The notes under the pieces were generated by a model. The model was not told where the DNA came from and searched no databases. It saw nothing but the letters and a program-made list of their open reading frames with translations. 64,000 nucleotides of DNA from Cycas panzhihuaensis (Eukaryota > Cycadophyta): assembly GCA_023213395.1 (NCBI GenBank), contig CM041465.1:133927741-133991740 (forward strand), in the 5' to 3' direction. The position numbers and the translations under genes are program-made. Positions 47,609 through 58,815 of the stretch are shown here, piece after piece; positions within the stretch are counted from its first letter, which is position 1; every line of letters starts with the position of its first letter.

Positions 47609-49970
47609 TTGGGCAACCCCCAACGCATTTGCATTACTTTCCTTCTTTCCCCTTCTCGCTTCGTCAAACGACGCTCGCAAGGGCGTTGCATGCGACGTTT
47701 CTCGCATCGCTTGCGAGGCTTGCCGCCATCGTTGGAAGACCAAGCATCTCGTCCCTCTCCGTCGTCGAATCCCGATTCGACCATGGAAGGTTATCCTTTT
47801 GATTGGGCATACCGTCCTATAGTTTCGGGAACTCAAAAGTTCCCTTCATCCATTCCGGAATCCGCCCGTGAGGGCGATGATTCCATTTACTACCCGGATG
47901 ACCATTTCCACCCGGATGACTTTCGACCTTCCGCTCAAGCGGCGGATGATTCGGACCCTCACGAGACTCACCACCCCACTGGCGAGCCTTACGAGGGGCA
48001 TCCCGAAGGATCCCCTACTTTCGAAGTCCCTTCGACCTCGTACGGCTATGAGGATACCCCTCCCGCCGACGCGATCGAGGCGCTTAGCGAGTGCTTTCGC
48101 GCAGCTCGCCGCCAACCGCCTCCTAGGTGGTTCGCAGAAATGCTACGCAACGTAGCATCCTCTTCGTCCATGCCTGCGTCATCTACAACGATCGACGCTC
48201 CTACCCGCGCGTACACTTCCTACGCCGTGTCTACCCCGGCTCCCAAGGCGAGTGTTGCGCCGCCTGTTTCCAGCTGTGGTCCTACTTCTTCAAGGCCCAT
48301 TCGAGGTTTGTCCTTCCCACAACTCGGGGTTAGCATGCCATGCCCCAGCCAAACGCACGCGCCACCTCTGAACGTGACGCATGCGTTCCCTAGTAGGCCT
48401 CGTGGTCCTGCTAGTGCCGCCGCCACCAGCCATGTAGGACCCACTCCTACGTATGGCCAGAACCCGACTGGTGGTTCTTCTCTTTACGTGCCCCCAGGTT
48501 ACACTGCTCAACCTTGGGGGCAAGGCAAGGGAAGCTATCTCCCTGTTTATGGAGTGGACCCGTTGCACCCATATGGGGTCGTGCCACCTACGGGTGGCCC
48601 ATACGGGCAGAACCCAGTCCCTCATCCTCCGTTTCCGTCGTCCAGCGCAACTCCCATTGCCGCGTCATCACAAGGGAGTGTGCCCCTTTTCCAGAGCTTT
48701 TACCCGCAGCCCCCTTTCCAACAAGGGGCCTTTTCCCAAGGAGGGATGGGTATACCACCCCCATCCATTCCTTTGCCGGTTGTCAACCCATTAGCCCAAG
48801 CAAGGACACGTCCCTTCGTGGACTATAGGTCGACGCCATTGTCTATTGAGGCGCTAAGGACTAACTGCGCCTCACCCTCCCGAAGTTCCCAAATTGATGG
48901 GACTTCGTCAGAAGACCCAACCGAGCATGTACGCACTTCTATGGCGTGCATCGATTATTGGGCTTACGACCATATACTCATGAAGCTCTTCCGCGGTCCT
49001 TGCAGGCGACGCCTCAAATGGTTTTACCGCCTTTCCCGCCCATTCGATCTCTTCATTCCGGCTAGTGGACGAGTTCGTCAACTATTTTGACGTAGCTCGC
49101 CCATTCGAGAGCAGAATGAAGGCGCTCCTGTCGCTTAAACAAGGTCACGACGAGATGAATCGTGACTTTGTGCGGCGTTTTCACGATCTTCTTCACTCTA
49201 CCAAGGCTACGTTGCCTGAGGAGTTGAAGAGAGACCTTTTTGTCAATGCACTTCGCCCCGAAGTGCATGTGGAAGTCCTCAAGATGAGGGCGACCACGTT
49301 TGACTCCGCCATCACGAGGTGTTTAGCTTTGGAGGCCATTGAGATCCAAGCAGGGCTCAAGAAACCTCCCAAGCCCTCGCAACGTCGCGAGGCGCCTCCT
49401 CCGGCGAAGGAGACCAAACCTTCGCAGCCCGCTAGGCCCACCTCTCATCCGACTGAGAGGACCCTAGATCCCCTTACTTCCGCTATTCGCTCATTCGAGC
49501 GCACGATGAAGGAGTTAAAACTCCAACCTCCTTCGTCGCCAACCTCTCATAAACCTGTCCAGCAGACTTCTCGTGCGATGCCTCCCAAAGGGGGTAACGC
49601 CCAACCTTCTCAAGCAAGGAGGATCGATCCTCCCCTTGAGAAGAGGTGGTGTTCCATCCACGGGGAGTGTTTCCATGACGATTCACACTGCCGGCACAAA
49701 GACTGCAGGACGCCCCGCCGCGCGACTCGTCCCCTAGGCGAACGTCGATGCCTAACCTCGACCAGCCCATTCATAGAGACCCGTTCCCCAAGCATGGGGA
49801 ACGGGGTCGCGACGCCTAGCAAAGGAACAACCAGAATCGGGACAGGTCTCCCAATCCCCGCCCTTTGCGTGGTAGAGGGAAGGGTGTACAGAGGTCGCTT
49901 TCCCCTTCGCGGTCCCCTGACTGCCGCACTCCATCACCTTCGCGGTCCCGTAACAAGGGAAAGAAGGTGA
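47609..49970 (+). pseudogene. gag: TatE gag
   Basis: Two open frames: 47609-49090 (493 codons) and 49065-49970. The first may start at 47609 or at the ATG at 47783 (MEGYPFDWAYRP). It has a long Pro/Ser/Gly-rich middle part (48100-48800) with many PPxGxPYG-like pieces. The conserved gag domain crosses a frameshift near 48985: NGFTAFPAHSISSFRLVDEF is in the second frame, followed by YFDVARPFESRMKALLSLKQ and MNRDFVRRFHDLL. A zinc-knuckle-like C-x-x-H-x-x-C-F-H-x-x-x-x-C lies near 49650-49705. One indel separates it from an intact reading frame of roughly 750 codons. Confidence 0.9.
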
Positions 49971-50099
49971 TCCAGATGCTCGAGACCACTCCTCTCACGC
50001 TGCTAACCTTGGCCTCAATCCGCCAAGGAGGCAACAGGTGCCTCCGCGTCTACCTCGCAGCTTGATCCCCCTCCGGATGTTACTCCTCCGGAGATTCCC

Positions 50100-51260
50100 G
50101 CACTTCCCAAGACTATTCCCGTGCGCCCCGGGCGATTCGACTTTAGGAGAGCCCTTACCCAACCCACGGGGAGGGGTAAGCCTTTCTTTGTAGTCGAAGA
50201 GCTTCTTACAGTGGCCACCGGGATGTCCATCATGGACATCTTGAGAAGTTGCCCGGAGCAACGAGCGCTCATTCTAGAAGCTCTTGGATCGAATGACGCA
50301 TCCGTTCACGCCTTGGGTACAACCCCAAGCGATGAACCCATTATCTCTTTCGATCCCAGAGATCTCCTCGCGTCTAGTGGAAGGGAACGCCAATGGAACT
50401 TCCCTTTCACCATTACCATAGATACTCCGTTACGCTACACGGAGAACTGTCGTGGACAACGGCTCCTCCGTCAACGCCATGCCCTTGCGCGTTATGCAAG
50501 AGCTTGGCGTTTCCGCCTTGGAGCCCGTTCCATGGCGCTGTCAGGGTTATGATTTGCATCGAGAAGACTCCTTAGGATCCGTCTCGATACCTCTTACCCT
50601 CGAGGACAAGACCGTCGTTGCATCGACATCGCCGCCTCGATGTCGATGTTGATTACAACCTACACGGGTCGTCCATGGCGTGACCAAATGGGAGCCGTGT
50701 GTTCCACCCGTTGGGGGCAACTCAAGTTTGTCCACAATGGACAAATGAAAGTTGTCCTCCGCGAGCGATCGCTCGCCAAACCTGCTAGGCTTCCCGCCCA
50801 GGCAAGCCATGGCCAGACGAAGGGAAACAAACGCCCTCCTAACCATGCCTCAGCTTGCTCTATTGGAATTCCTGATTCCTCCTACCGAGAAGAAAGTCCT
50901 GCGTCTTCTTCCCCTAGCTTGACGCGCTTTGCTCCTATTGGTGTCGGGAGTTATGGGTACGTCGCCGTGTTTGATGATGACGGATCCCATAGTGAGGGTG
51001 AGGACCGTCCTCACCCAGTCTCGTTCCTCCGCACCAGTGTGGGGCGCCTTCCTAGCCCTAACCCCCCTCTTAGGGCCACTTTTGTGGTAGAGCCGGGCCA
51101 CTTTCACATGTCACATGACATTGCGCATGTTGATCATCATGTCCCGGGCTCTTCCACCTCGTCGCCTCCCGTAGGTGACGATGCTGAGAGTTTCCCTCTT
51201 GCTTTTTACGAGGGACCTCTCCTTGACTCTCCTTCGTCGTCCCCCATGATGATGCGCCAG
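50100..51260 (+). pseudogene. TatE protease and linker to RT
   Basis: A conserved block before the protease is open at 50121-50400 (RPGRFDFRRALTQPTGRGKP). The active site VDNGSSVNAMPL is at 50452-50487; DNGS rather than DSGA is usual in the Tat branch. After a frameshift near 50640 the text continues with TYTGRPWRDQMGAV and QLKFVHNGQMKVVL, the post-protease block, and a variable acidic and Ser/Pro-rich linker to about 51260. It would process Gag-Pol. Confidence 0.87.
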
Positions 51261-52860
51261 GCCATACCGGTCATATCGCTCCCGCGCCATCTCTCGCCTC
51301 GCCCATTCGAAGTCAGCCCATCGACAGTGTGGACTACTTCGAAGACGACGAGGCCTTGCTCGAACACTTGGCAGGTTCCATGCCAAGTTTGTCTCATAGT
51401 CACCACAAGCTTGGCCACCAGAAGGTCTTAGCGATTGGGTCCACATTAGCCGACCCAATCCCCTCTTCCGGTTACTCCCTTCCAGTTGACCTTGCCCCCC
51501 TCCATTTCGAGGAAGGGAATGCCATGTGCATGGGGGCAACCCATGACATAGTCCTTGCCCCGGATAGGGTCATCAAGGTAGGAGCGGAGTGCACCCCTGA
51601 TGAGGTGAGGGAATACGCCCTCCTATTCCGGGAATTCCGCGACGTATTTGCGTGGGAATACTCAGACATGAAGGGCATTGACCCCTCCATCGTCGTGCAT
51701 AACCTTACGACCTTCCCTGACGCTCGCTCCGTGCGTTAAGCGGCGTCCCTTCACCAAGCTTCCTACCGTTAAGATGGAAGTTGAGAAGCTTCTAGAAGCA
51801 GGACTTATTTCCTCCATCGATTACCCAAAGTGGGTATCGAATATCGTTCCCGTTGCTAAAAAGAACGGGACCATTCGTATTTGTGTCGATTTTCGCGACA
51901 TAAATAACGCTTGTCCTAAGGACAACTTTTCCCTTCCTTTCATCGATCAAATAATCGATCGCACGGCCGGATTCGAAGTTATGTCCCTGATGGACGGCTT
52001 CTCCGCCATAACCGATCCAAATCTCTCCCGAAGACCGCCATAAGACGGCCTTCACCACGCCATGGGGTACCTTTGCCTATAAGGCGATGCCCTTTGATCT
52101 TAAAAATGCAGGGGCTACTTATCAAAGGGCCATGCATTTCATCTTCCACGACCTCATCAACAATACGTTGGAGGTCTTCATGGACGACATGATGGGCCTC
52201 TCGCCCCAGAGCCCATCATCTTTCCGACTTGCGCGCCATCTTCGCAAGATGCCGAAGTACCATGTTAGCTTGAACATTGAAATGCGTGTTTGCCGTTACC
52301 TCGGGCAAACTCCTTGGTTTCCTCGTGTCTCAACAAGGAATCCAAATCGATCCGGAAAAAGTCAAGGCGATCCTTGACATGCCGCCGCCTAGGACCCAAC
52401 AACAAATCAAGTCGTTCCTAGGTAGGCTTGGATTCTTGAGGCGTTTTTTGGCAGATTTCGCCATAAACGCCAAGCCTCTCACGAACCTATTGAAGAAATG
52501 AGCTCCTTTTGTCTGGTCAGACAAGACCCAAAAGGCCTTCGTAGGGCTCACGGAAGCTCTCGTGATCCGCCCCACCGGGCGCCTCCTCGCTTCGATAGGC
52601 CTTTCATCTTATACACCTCGGCAACTGATGAATCCCTGGGCGCAATGCTCGCACACGAGGACGATTCAGGAACCGAGAGGGCCATTTATTTCATCAACCG
52701 CACCCTCGTTGCTGCTGAATTAAACTATCCTCCCGCCGAAAAGGAATGCCTCTCCTTGGTCCATGCGACCAAGAAATTTCTAAGACTACTTGCTCGGCAA
52801 TACGACCAAGGTGATCGCTCAATCCGATCCCTCATGCGTTGCTTACCCGCTCGGATTTGA
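51261..52860 (+). pseudogene. pol: TatE reverse transcriptase and RNase H
   Basis: The RT lead-in is at 51320-51739 (FREFRDVFAWEYSDMKGIDP). After a frameshift, 51745-52000 reads FTKLPTVKMEVEKLLEAGLI, then RICVDFRDINNACPKDNF. The catalytic motif at 52173-52190 is VFMDDM (both Asp present). RT ends with VKAILDMPPPRTQQQIKSFL and FLRRFLADFAINAKPLTNLL at 52350-52498. RNase H follows in a new frame at 52590-52860 (RPFILYTSATDESLGAML, ELNYPPAEKECLSLVHATKK). Five or so small indels break the gene but all key RT residues I can check are kept. Confidence 0.92.
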
Positions 52861-53199
52861 TGTGCAGGACGGGACATTGGGCCGTCTCGCTTCAAGAATT
52901 GACTTGCAGTGTCGTCAGCGAAGTCGAAGAAGGGAATGGTAGTGGCGAACAATGATACCGCTATCCCCAACGATAGCGGCGTCCCTGTTGACGACTCCTT
53001 CCCGGATGAGTCCATCATGACCGTCCAGGATGTTCTTCCTCCCCCACTCGCTGATAGCGAGTGGTGTGGCGCCATCGCGATATTTGACTCGGCAGAATAT
53101 CGCCTGCCGCCAGACAAAGTCGGTCGCGTGTCCGCACCATCGCTAGCAACACCTCCTCGTGGACGGGTGTTGTATAAGAGATCCTTCGATGGGATCACT

Positions 53200-54255
53200 G
53201 CCGCTTCCCGACGGCGGACCAAATACTCCGCGAGTGCCATCATGGCATTTGCGGGGGCCACTTTGGGGGCCAATCTATGGCCCAAAGGATCCTCCGCATG
53301 GGCTATTACTGGCCGTCCTTGTTCAAGGACGCCCACGTTGCGCCCTTAGATGCCGGCGTTGCCAAGAGCACGCCAACGTCTCACACGTACCCTCCGAGGC
53401 ACTACATCCTATCGTGTCTCCGTAGCCCTTTTCCCAATGGGGTTTAGACCTCATCGGGGCTATATCACCACCATCATCCGCACAACATAAATTCATCCTG
53501 ACCGCTACCGAGTACTTTACTAAATGGGCAGGCGATCCCCTCCACTACCCCAGCAAGACGATAGCCACCTTCGCTACCAAAGACATTATCCGTCGCTTCG
53601 GAATTCCGGATGTCCTAATTACCGATAATGGAACTCCCTTCGCAATAAGGAGATGGACGAGGTGTGGGAGAAATTCAAAATCTCACACAAGACGCCGTCC
53701 CCTTATTACCCCCAAGCCAAGGCGATTGAGTCTTTCAACAAGACGCTCATTGGCATCTTGAAGAAAAGCGTCGCTCGGTCTCAAAGAGGCGGCATATCCA
53801 CTCCCTTCGCCTATGGGCTTATCGCACCTCTATCAGGGACTCGGGATGACCCCATTCTCGCTAGTCTACGGGTGAGCGATACTTACATTGGAAGTGGAGG
53901 TCCCTTCTCTCGGGTCTCCCTTGAGGCCTTATCGATGAGGAGTCTACTCGCCAGCTCGTCTCCTAGACCTCGAGGCCTGGATGAGAAGCGCTAGCGGCTT
54001 ATCAAGCGAACCTCGCTTGAAGCCCGTTTGCAAAGGACATCGATAAACACCTTCGTGCAGTCCTTTGTATCTTGGGGACCACGTCCTCAAATTAGAGTAT
54101 CTCACGATCGCTTGGCCAAGTTCGGGCCCACGTGGGTAGGTCCTTAAATCGTTCTCGAGAGCCTCGATACTTGGCGCCTCTGAATCGCCACCTTGGATGG
54201 CTTGGAGTTTGAAAAAGCGGTCAATGGGAAATTCCTCAAGAAGTTCTACGCGTGA
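53200..54255 (+). pseudogene. TatE integrase
   Basis: The zinc region is at 53225-53380 (AQRILRMGYYWPSLFKDAHV, then CRRCQEH). The core at 53425-53760 has QWGLDLIGAISPPSS with the first Asp, DVLITDNGTPF with the second, and the Glu in AIESFNKTL. Pieces lie in three frames. The C-terminal part to 54255 includes LYLGDHVLKLE and FEKAVNGKFLKKFYA. The interval 52861-53200, where many Tat elements carry a second RNase H, shows no RNase H motif. Confidence 0.88.
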
Positions 54256-54796
54256 TCTCTTCGCCATGCTCCGAAATGAGCTTAAACTACCATTTTAGAT
54301 TGTCTCCATTCTTCCCAACCCCGGGTAGAATGGCAATTTAAGATGGATTCTTGGTTTTTCTTAGGTTCCTCATGGAACCCGCATTCCCGTGTCTCTTGGG
54401 AACCTTTGTCCTCCTATTTGGGCATCCCCCAACTAGGGCGACGCTATGGAGTGTCGTACTCCCCTTTTTGCGCTTGTCGTTTCCTTCGCATATTCCGCTA
54501 TGCTCCCCTGTGGATGTGCATGTCGCCCTATCTTCTAACCTCACACCTCTCGATCACCTCTGCTCACGGTGGATGTGTGTGCTCATGTTAGACATATGGC
54601 CATACATGGAAGAAGCTGCATATTTACAAAATCTTTACAACAAAATATATACATTTACACATTCACATGTTTGCATATTTACATATTTACATGTACAACA
54701 TACAAAAGTATTCATTTACAAAAGTAAACCATACATGCTACCTCTATCATATATGATACACGCCATTTCATGCCAAAATGGGGTTCCAATTACCCC

Positions 54797-54832
<36 letters not shown>

Positions 54833-55016
54833 AAATGTCATAGTACATCGTGTATGTGGGAAGCCGGGATCCTTGCAGGAGGGGTACAATCATGTGAGCC
54901 TACATATGACCCCCTGGAGGCCCGCGCTTTCCCGTCAAAATCATACATATGTGTCTCCTAATCTACTGCTGCTGTCCAGACCCAGGGGTCCCGTCTCCCG
55001 GCCTGTGTGACCCCTC
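54256..55016 (+). other. TatE spacer between integrase and antisense gene, with (TA)n
   Basis: No motif recognised in open frames here (such as 54351-55010). A (TA)n run of about 16 units lies at 54799-54830, and 54600-54730 is AT-rich with acatttacat-like repeats, unlike the GC-rich remainder of TatE. Confidence 0.65.
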
Positions 55017-56850
55017 TCATGGGGACCACATCCCTGCGAGGCTCCTCCTGCGCCTCCCCGAGCTGCCTGCCTCGCTCTCCTCGTCCCGGGGCCGTCTCGG
55101 GGTCGTAGCCGCTGTGTGTGTGTGTGTCCGGCTCCGGCTCGACCTCGAGATCATCTGGGCCACCAGCTGGTCGTAGTGGACCTGGATGCGGTCCCTCTCG
55201 CCTCAAAGTTCCTCCTCGACTGCCCGAGCCCTATCCTCCGACGCCTTAAGGCGCTCCTCTAGGACCGCCAAGTAGTGCCGATCCTGTGTCTCCTCACAGT
55301 GCAGTCTGGCTCTCGAGGCTGGGTCCGTCGCATGACTCATCCAGCTCGCCCACAGTCGCGTCGAGCTCTCATTGTTGTCCCGGAATGCCATGTGCTCCTG
55401 GGTCTCTGCAACCCAGATGTCTCGTACTCTCACCAGCGGGGCGAACGCCTGCATGTAGGCTCATGTCGATCTAGGCGCATCCTCTGCCTGGATGGGCGGT
55501 TGCCCCTCTGCGTAGACCTGAGGGAACAACTCCCTCACCGCAGCCTTGACCAGTCTCTGGACCTCCGCTACTCCTGCCAAGGCAACATGCCATGTGTCAG
55601 TGGGTATTCTTGATGTATATCATAAAAATGAAATCAAAGCTCTGTCTAGATGTCAAACGACTGAGGAAACGGATAGGTCTCACCTGCTGTAGCCGCCGGA
55701 TCCTCTGCTCGGGCGACGTCCTCCTCTCCTGGCTCCCCGCCAGCTGCCGGTGCCTCGTCCTCAGGCACGTCCTCTGCCTCCGCCTCATCCTGGGCGGGGA
55801 CTGGCTCGACTCTCGCCCCTCCGGATCTCCTCACGATCCGGAGCCTGCGCCCCCTGGTCTCTGCTGCCCCGCTCGCCTCTGCAGCTCTTGAAGGGCTTGC
55901 CCCTCCTGTGGCGACCGGATGGTCTCTTGCACCCACGATGGGCGTGATGGACTGCCTCTCCTGCCCAGTCGCGATGGGCCACCCCATCTCCCGTCGTCCT
56001 TGTCATCATCACCCCCCATCATCATCGCCGTCCGCATCCTCGATGGGTGCTCCTCCTCCTCCTGCTGGGTCATCACTTGCCCACCTCACCGCTCTGTATG
56101 GATCTGCCACGTAGTCGGTCAGAGTGAGGAGGTCGAGTGACGTCGCGTCGACCGATCGGCGAACATGGGCCTGGTCCTCCGTCTCCCGGAACCTCGTCTG
56201 CCACCTGTGGACCATCGGGGCCCACCTCGCTATGGGGAACGGCCCCCCTGCTGGTGCCACTGCTGCGAAGTGATCGAAAAACCAGCACTGCAACAACGTG
56301 TTGTACGAGAGTCCTCCTCTGCCTGATCTCCTGATAGTGTCTAGTTGGGCGACGAGGTTCGCCGCAACTAGCATGGCCCAATCCATCCTCTCGCCGGCCT
56401 CACACCGGCGTGCTGCGCCCACCCATCCTCCCGGGATCTCTCTGTAGTTACATTTAGGAGATCGAGGAATAGAATGCATAGCAAAATAAGCTTCCTCGCA
56501 GGAATTCTGACAGCAATCTGATGCGGAGGGCTCCCCTCCGCTGCCATCTAGCTCCCCGTGAGGCCGAGGCGCCTCCGTGTGTCTTTGCCTCATTGCTAGG
56601 CAGCGTCCTCAGTCTCAAGGGTCTCCCCGTCGCCGGCACCCCCAGGATCCGCTTGATATCCTCTGGAGTAATAGTGACATCTCCTATCTGTGGCAAGTGA
56701 AACGCGTGCCTCCTCCTGTCCCAGTGCGACACTATGTCCACTAGGAGTCTCTGATCCGTCTGTTGGGGGTCTTGAGGGCCTTATGCAGGTAGCATCTCTT
56801 CAGGCTGTCCTATCCTCCTCATCGACATCTCCAACCCGGCTCAAGATGGG
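55017..56850 (-). pseudogene. Antisense plant-mobile-domain (aminotransferase-like) gene inside TatE
   Basis: Read on the minus strand, 56741-56600 gives LLVDIVSHWDRRRHAFHLP then GDVTITPEDIKRILGVP, the hallmark start of the plant mobile domain. After a frame change near 56590 one frame runs through IPGGWVGAARRCEAGERMDW, LLQCWFFDHFA and PFPIARWAPMVHRW (56470-56180). Two stops near 56005 precede an acidic linker (55987-55684). A 110-nt intron follows, then VQRLVKAAVRELFPQVYAEG, a TGA, MQAFAPLVRVRDIW, a coiled-coil-like stretch with ARLHCEETQDRHYLAVLEER, another TGA, and RIQVHYDQLVAQM to a stop at 55017-55019. Family function is uncertain: such domains occur in transposons and in host silencing-related proteins. 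Both late TGAs could be CGA changed by deamination. Confidence 0.85.
55574..55683 (-). other. Predicted intron in the antisense gene
   Basis: On the minus strand CAG|GTGAGACC at 55683 and CCTTGGCAG|GAG at 55574 bound 110 nt that are AT-rich and contain stops. Splicing joins GCA-G to GA-GTA (Ala-Gly-Val) and keeps frame from the acidic linker into VQRLVKAAVREL. Both sites fit the plant GT-AG consensus. Confidence 0.78.
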
Positions 56851-56973
56851 CATCTTGAAGCGTTCGCGATTATCCACCGCGATAGCTGCACTAACCGGTA
56901 AAAATCGATCAAAGTTAGTCTCTAGCAGTCACCTAGGCTCCTAGCTATCTTGTCAGTTGTCTTTTCTGATTTT

Positions 56974-57427
56974 GGAGGGCTATTTGAGCCCTCCGTTCTT
57001 GTTTCGATTTCACACTGCGTCTGGCTCTAAATTTAGCGGTAGCTAAATTAAGCGGGCCCATGGCGATTTCTTTTCATTGCGATACTGCGGCAAAGATCGC
57101 GGTCTGCGCGATCTTTGCCGCAATCTGCCGTGACCTCCCAAAGGGTTTTGGCCGGAAAATCAAATTTTGTGGTGGACCCCATGTGGGGCCACGGGACCAG
57201 TACTGAGTGCCTGGTCCACGCCTCTTCGGGTCAATTCGGACTCCGAGAGGCCTCTAACTGCCCATAAGGGGCATAAAAAGCATTAAATTTAAATAAAAAA
57301 TAATTAATTTCAAATTGCGAAATGACTGAGGTATCGTTGGATCCACTCACTGGATCCGGTCTGACGGTCGCCATAGCGTCTCTAAGATCGTGGTGACTGT
57401 CTCCTCGCGCGAATCCGACGGTCGGAT
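56974..57427. repeat. Cluster of short perfect hairpins
   Basis: In the spacer between the antisense gene and the RNase H frame: 56974-56994 (8-bp arms, 5-nt loop), 57086-57122 (16-bp perfect arms tgcggcaaagatcgcg, 5-nt loop), 57194-57217 (7-bp arms ggaccag, 10-nt loop) and 57413-57427 (7-bp arms atccgac, 1-nt centre). GGATCC also recurs at about 57340 and 57353. No reading frame with a known motif occupies this spacer. Confidence 0.85.
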
Positions 57428-57534
57428 CATCCTCGGTGTGCCTCGGAAGTTGGGTAGCGCTCCGCGTCGTAAGGGAATGGCTCTGGTTTCACGCGAGAGC
57501 CGGTGAAAATGAATCCGGTTTTCATTGATTTTCC

Positions 57535-57543
57535 TTATATAGG
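57535..57543 (+). promoter_or_regulatory. Possible TATA box upstream of the RNase H frame
   Basis: ttatatagg in otherwise GC-rich sequence, about 530 bp before the RNase H ATG. A pyrimidine-rich ctcgttttcag|gt at 57949-57961 could act as a splice acceptor before the same ATG. Both are inferences from sequence alone. Confidence 0.35.
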
Positions 57544-58065
57544 CGAGGGCCCCAGCGGGCACTTCTTCCGTTTTTGGCCTCGTGACAGTCGTTGGGACCG
57601 TCTCGTCGCGTTGATTACCTTTGCCTTCTGGCCCTGTCGCCCATTGTGCTCCGTGGACGCCTTTCTTGCTTCCTCTTGCGAAGGCATTTATGGCACCCCG
57701 TGATCGCGTTTTTGGGGGGGGCTTTTTTGCATCGTTTTGCGCGCCGCTCCCGTGCGTGCCCGAGTTTATACTCGTTTGGCTCTTTTCGCCGCCCCGGACT
57801 CATTTTCGCAGTCCTTTTTCGCCCCTGGGGCTCCCAAAAGAAACACTCCCCCCGTTTGGGGGCATGTTTTGCTTCCCGAAGCAACTTTTGGGGACTCTAG
57901 AGTGCCTTTTTTCTGCTTACTCCCAGTCAGTGCCCTGATTGCTTGCTCTCGTTTTCAGGTAACCTCATTGCTAGGTCCTCCTACCCTTCGCGGCCCGCTC
58001 CGCGCCTGCTATTTGAGTCCTTGTGTTGCTTATTGTGATTGTTTACCAGAGTTTAGCATTCGACC

Positions 58066-58462
58066 ATGTCTCTCCTCGTTTTCACCGATGGTGGAAGTCG
58101 CGGCAACCCCGGGCCTTCCGCCGCTGCGTGGATTCTTCGTAGTCCCTCCAGACACGACTACCTGTGCTCCGAAGTCTTTCTTCCTGAGGCTACCAATAAC
58201 GAAGCCGAGTACACGGCCGTTATTGAAGCCCTTACCGATGCTCTTCGTTTCCATTGTGTTGCTTTGCGATTCTCAGGTTGTGGTGTCCCATCTCACCCAG
58301 GTTTACCAGGTGCGATGCCCTCATCTGAGAACTCTTGCGTCGGCCGCCAGGTCCCTCCTAGCTCGTTTCTCGTCAGTGGATATCCAGCATATTCCGAGGC
58401 ACCTCAACGTGGCGGCCGGCGACCTCGTCGCCTCATCCTTGAGCGTCGCCTCCCTCTTCTAG
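58066..58462 (+). pseudogene. Separate RNase H frame near the TatE 3' LTR
   Basis: The ATG at 58066 opens MSLLVFTDGGSRGNPGPSA, a type I RNase H start. The four acidic catalytic positions are present: Asp8 (58087), Glu48 in TNNEAEY (58207), Asp in CDSQVVV (58268) and Asp in AAGDLVAS (58421). A frameshift at about 58255-58265, between ALRFHC and CDSQ, separates the halves; the second half (DSQVVVSHLTQVYQVR, DIQHIPRHLN) ends at a TAG at 58460-58462. This is not the RNase H that follows RT at 52590; it resembles the additional, archaeal-like RNase H known from Tat elements. It would degrade RNA in RNA-DNA hybrids during reverse transcription. Confidence 0.9.
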
Positions 58463-58815
58463 GCAGCCCTTGAGACTTGCGGTGACCCATGCCCAAGCCT
58501 CAATGTTGTTAGTTAGTTATACACCTTTGCTTTGTCGGATGCCTTTTTCACTTCACGTCGCATCGCGACAGCGGGGCATCACTTTCTTGCCGCCGGTTCG
58601 GTCGATGATTAGGCGGCGGCGTGGCGGCCCCTACGTTGTCCTCGTCTCTGTCTCCCTTGTCCAGCGTTCGCCACGACACTTGCCTACACCCTTGGATCAC
58701 GTGCTGCTCTTGATTGCTTTTATATATATATCTATGCATGTGCTACTCATACTTTTGATTGTCAGCATTCGCCATCACATTACGCTTTCGAGCAGTGAGG
58801 CTCTGCGCGAGGCGA
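58463..58815 (+). other. TatE 3' untranslated stretch
   Basis: No motif recognised. The bases before the LTR (agcagtgaggctctgcgcgaggcga) form only a weak polypurine tract, so the plus-strand primer is not obvious. Confidence 0.6.

Noticed and set aside
47846-48625. Several minus-strand open frames over the TatE gag
   Set aside because: They are shadows of the GC-rich gag frame and contain no motif.
57737-58462. 241-codon frame read as one protein
   Set aside because: Only its last 65 or so codons match RNase H; the upstream part is out of frame with the RNase H start and shows no motif, so it is not one gene.
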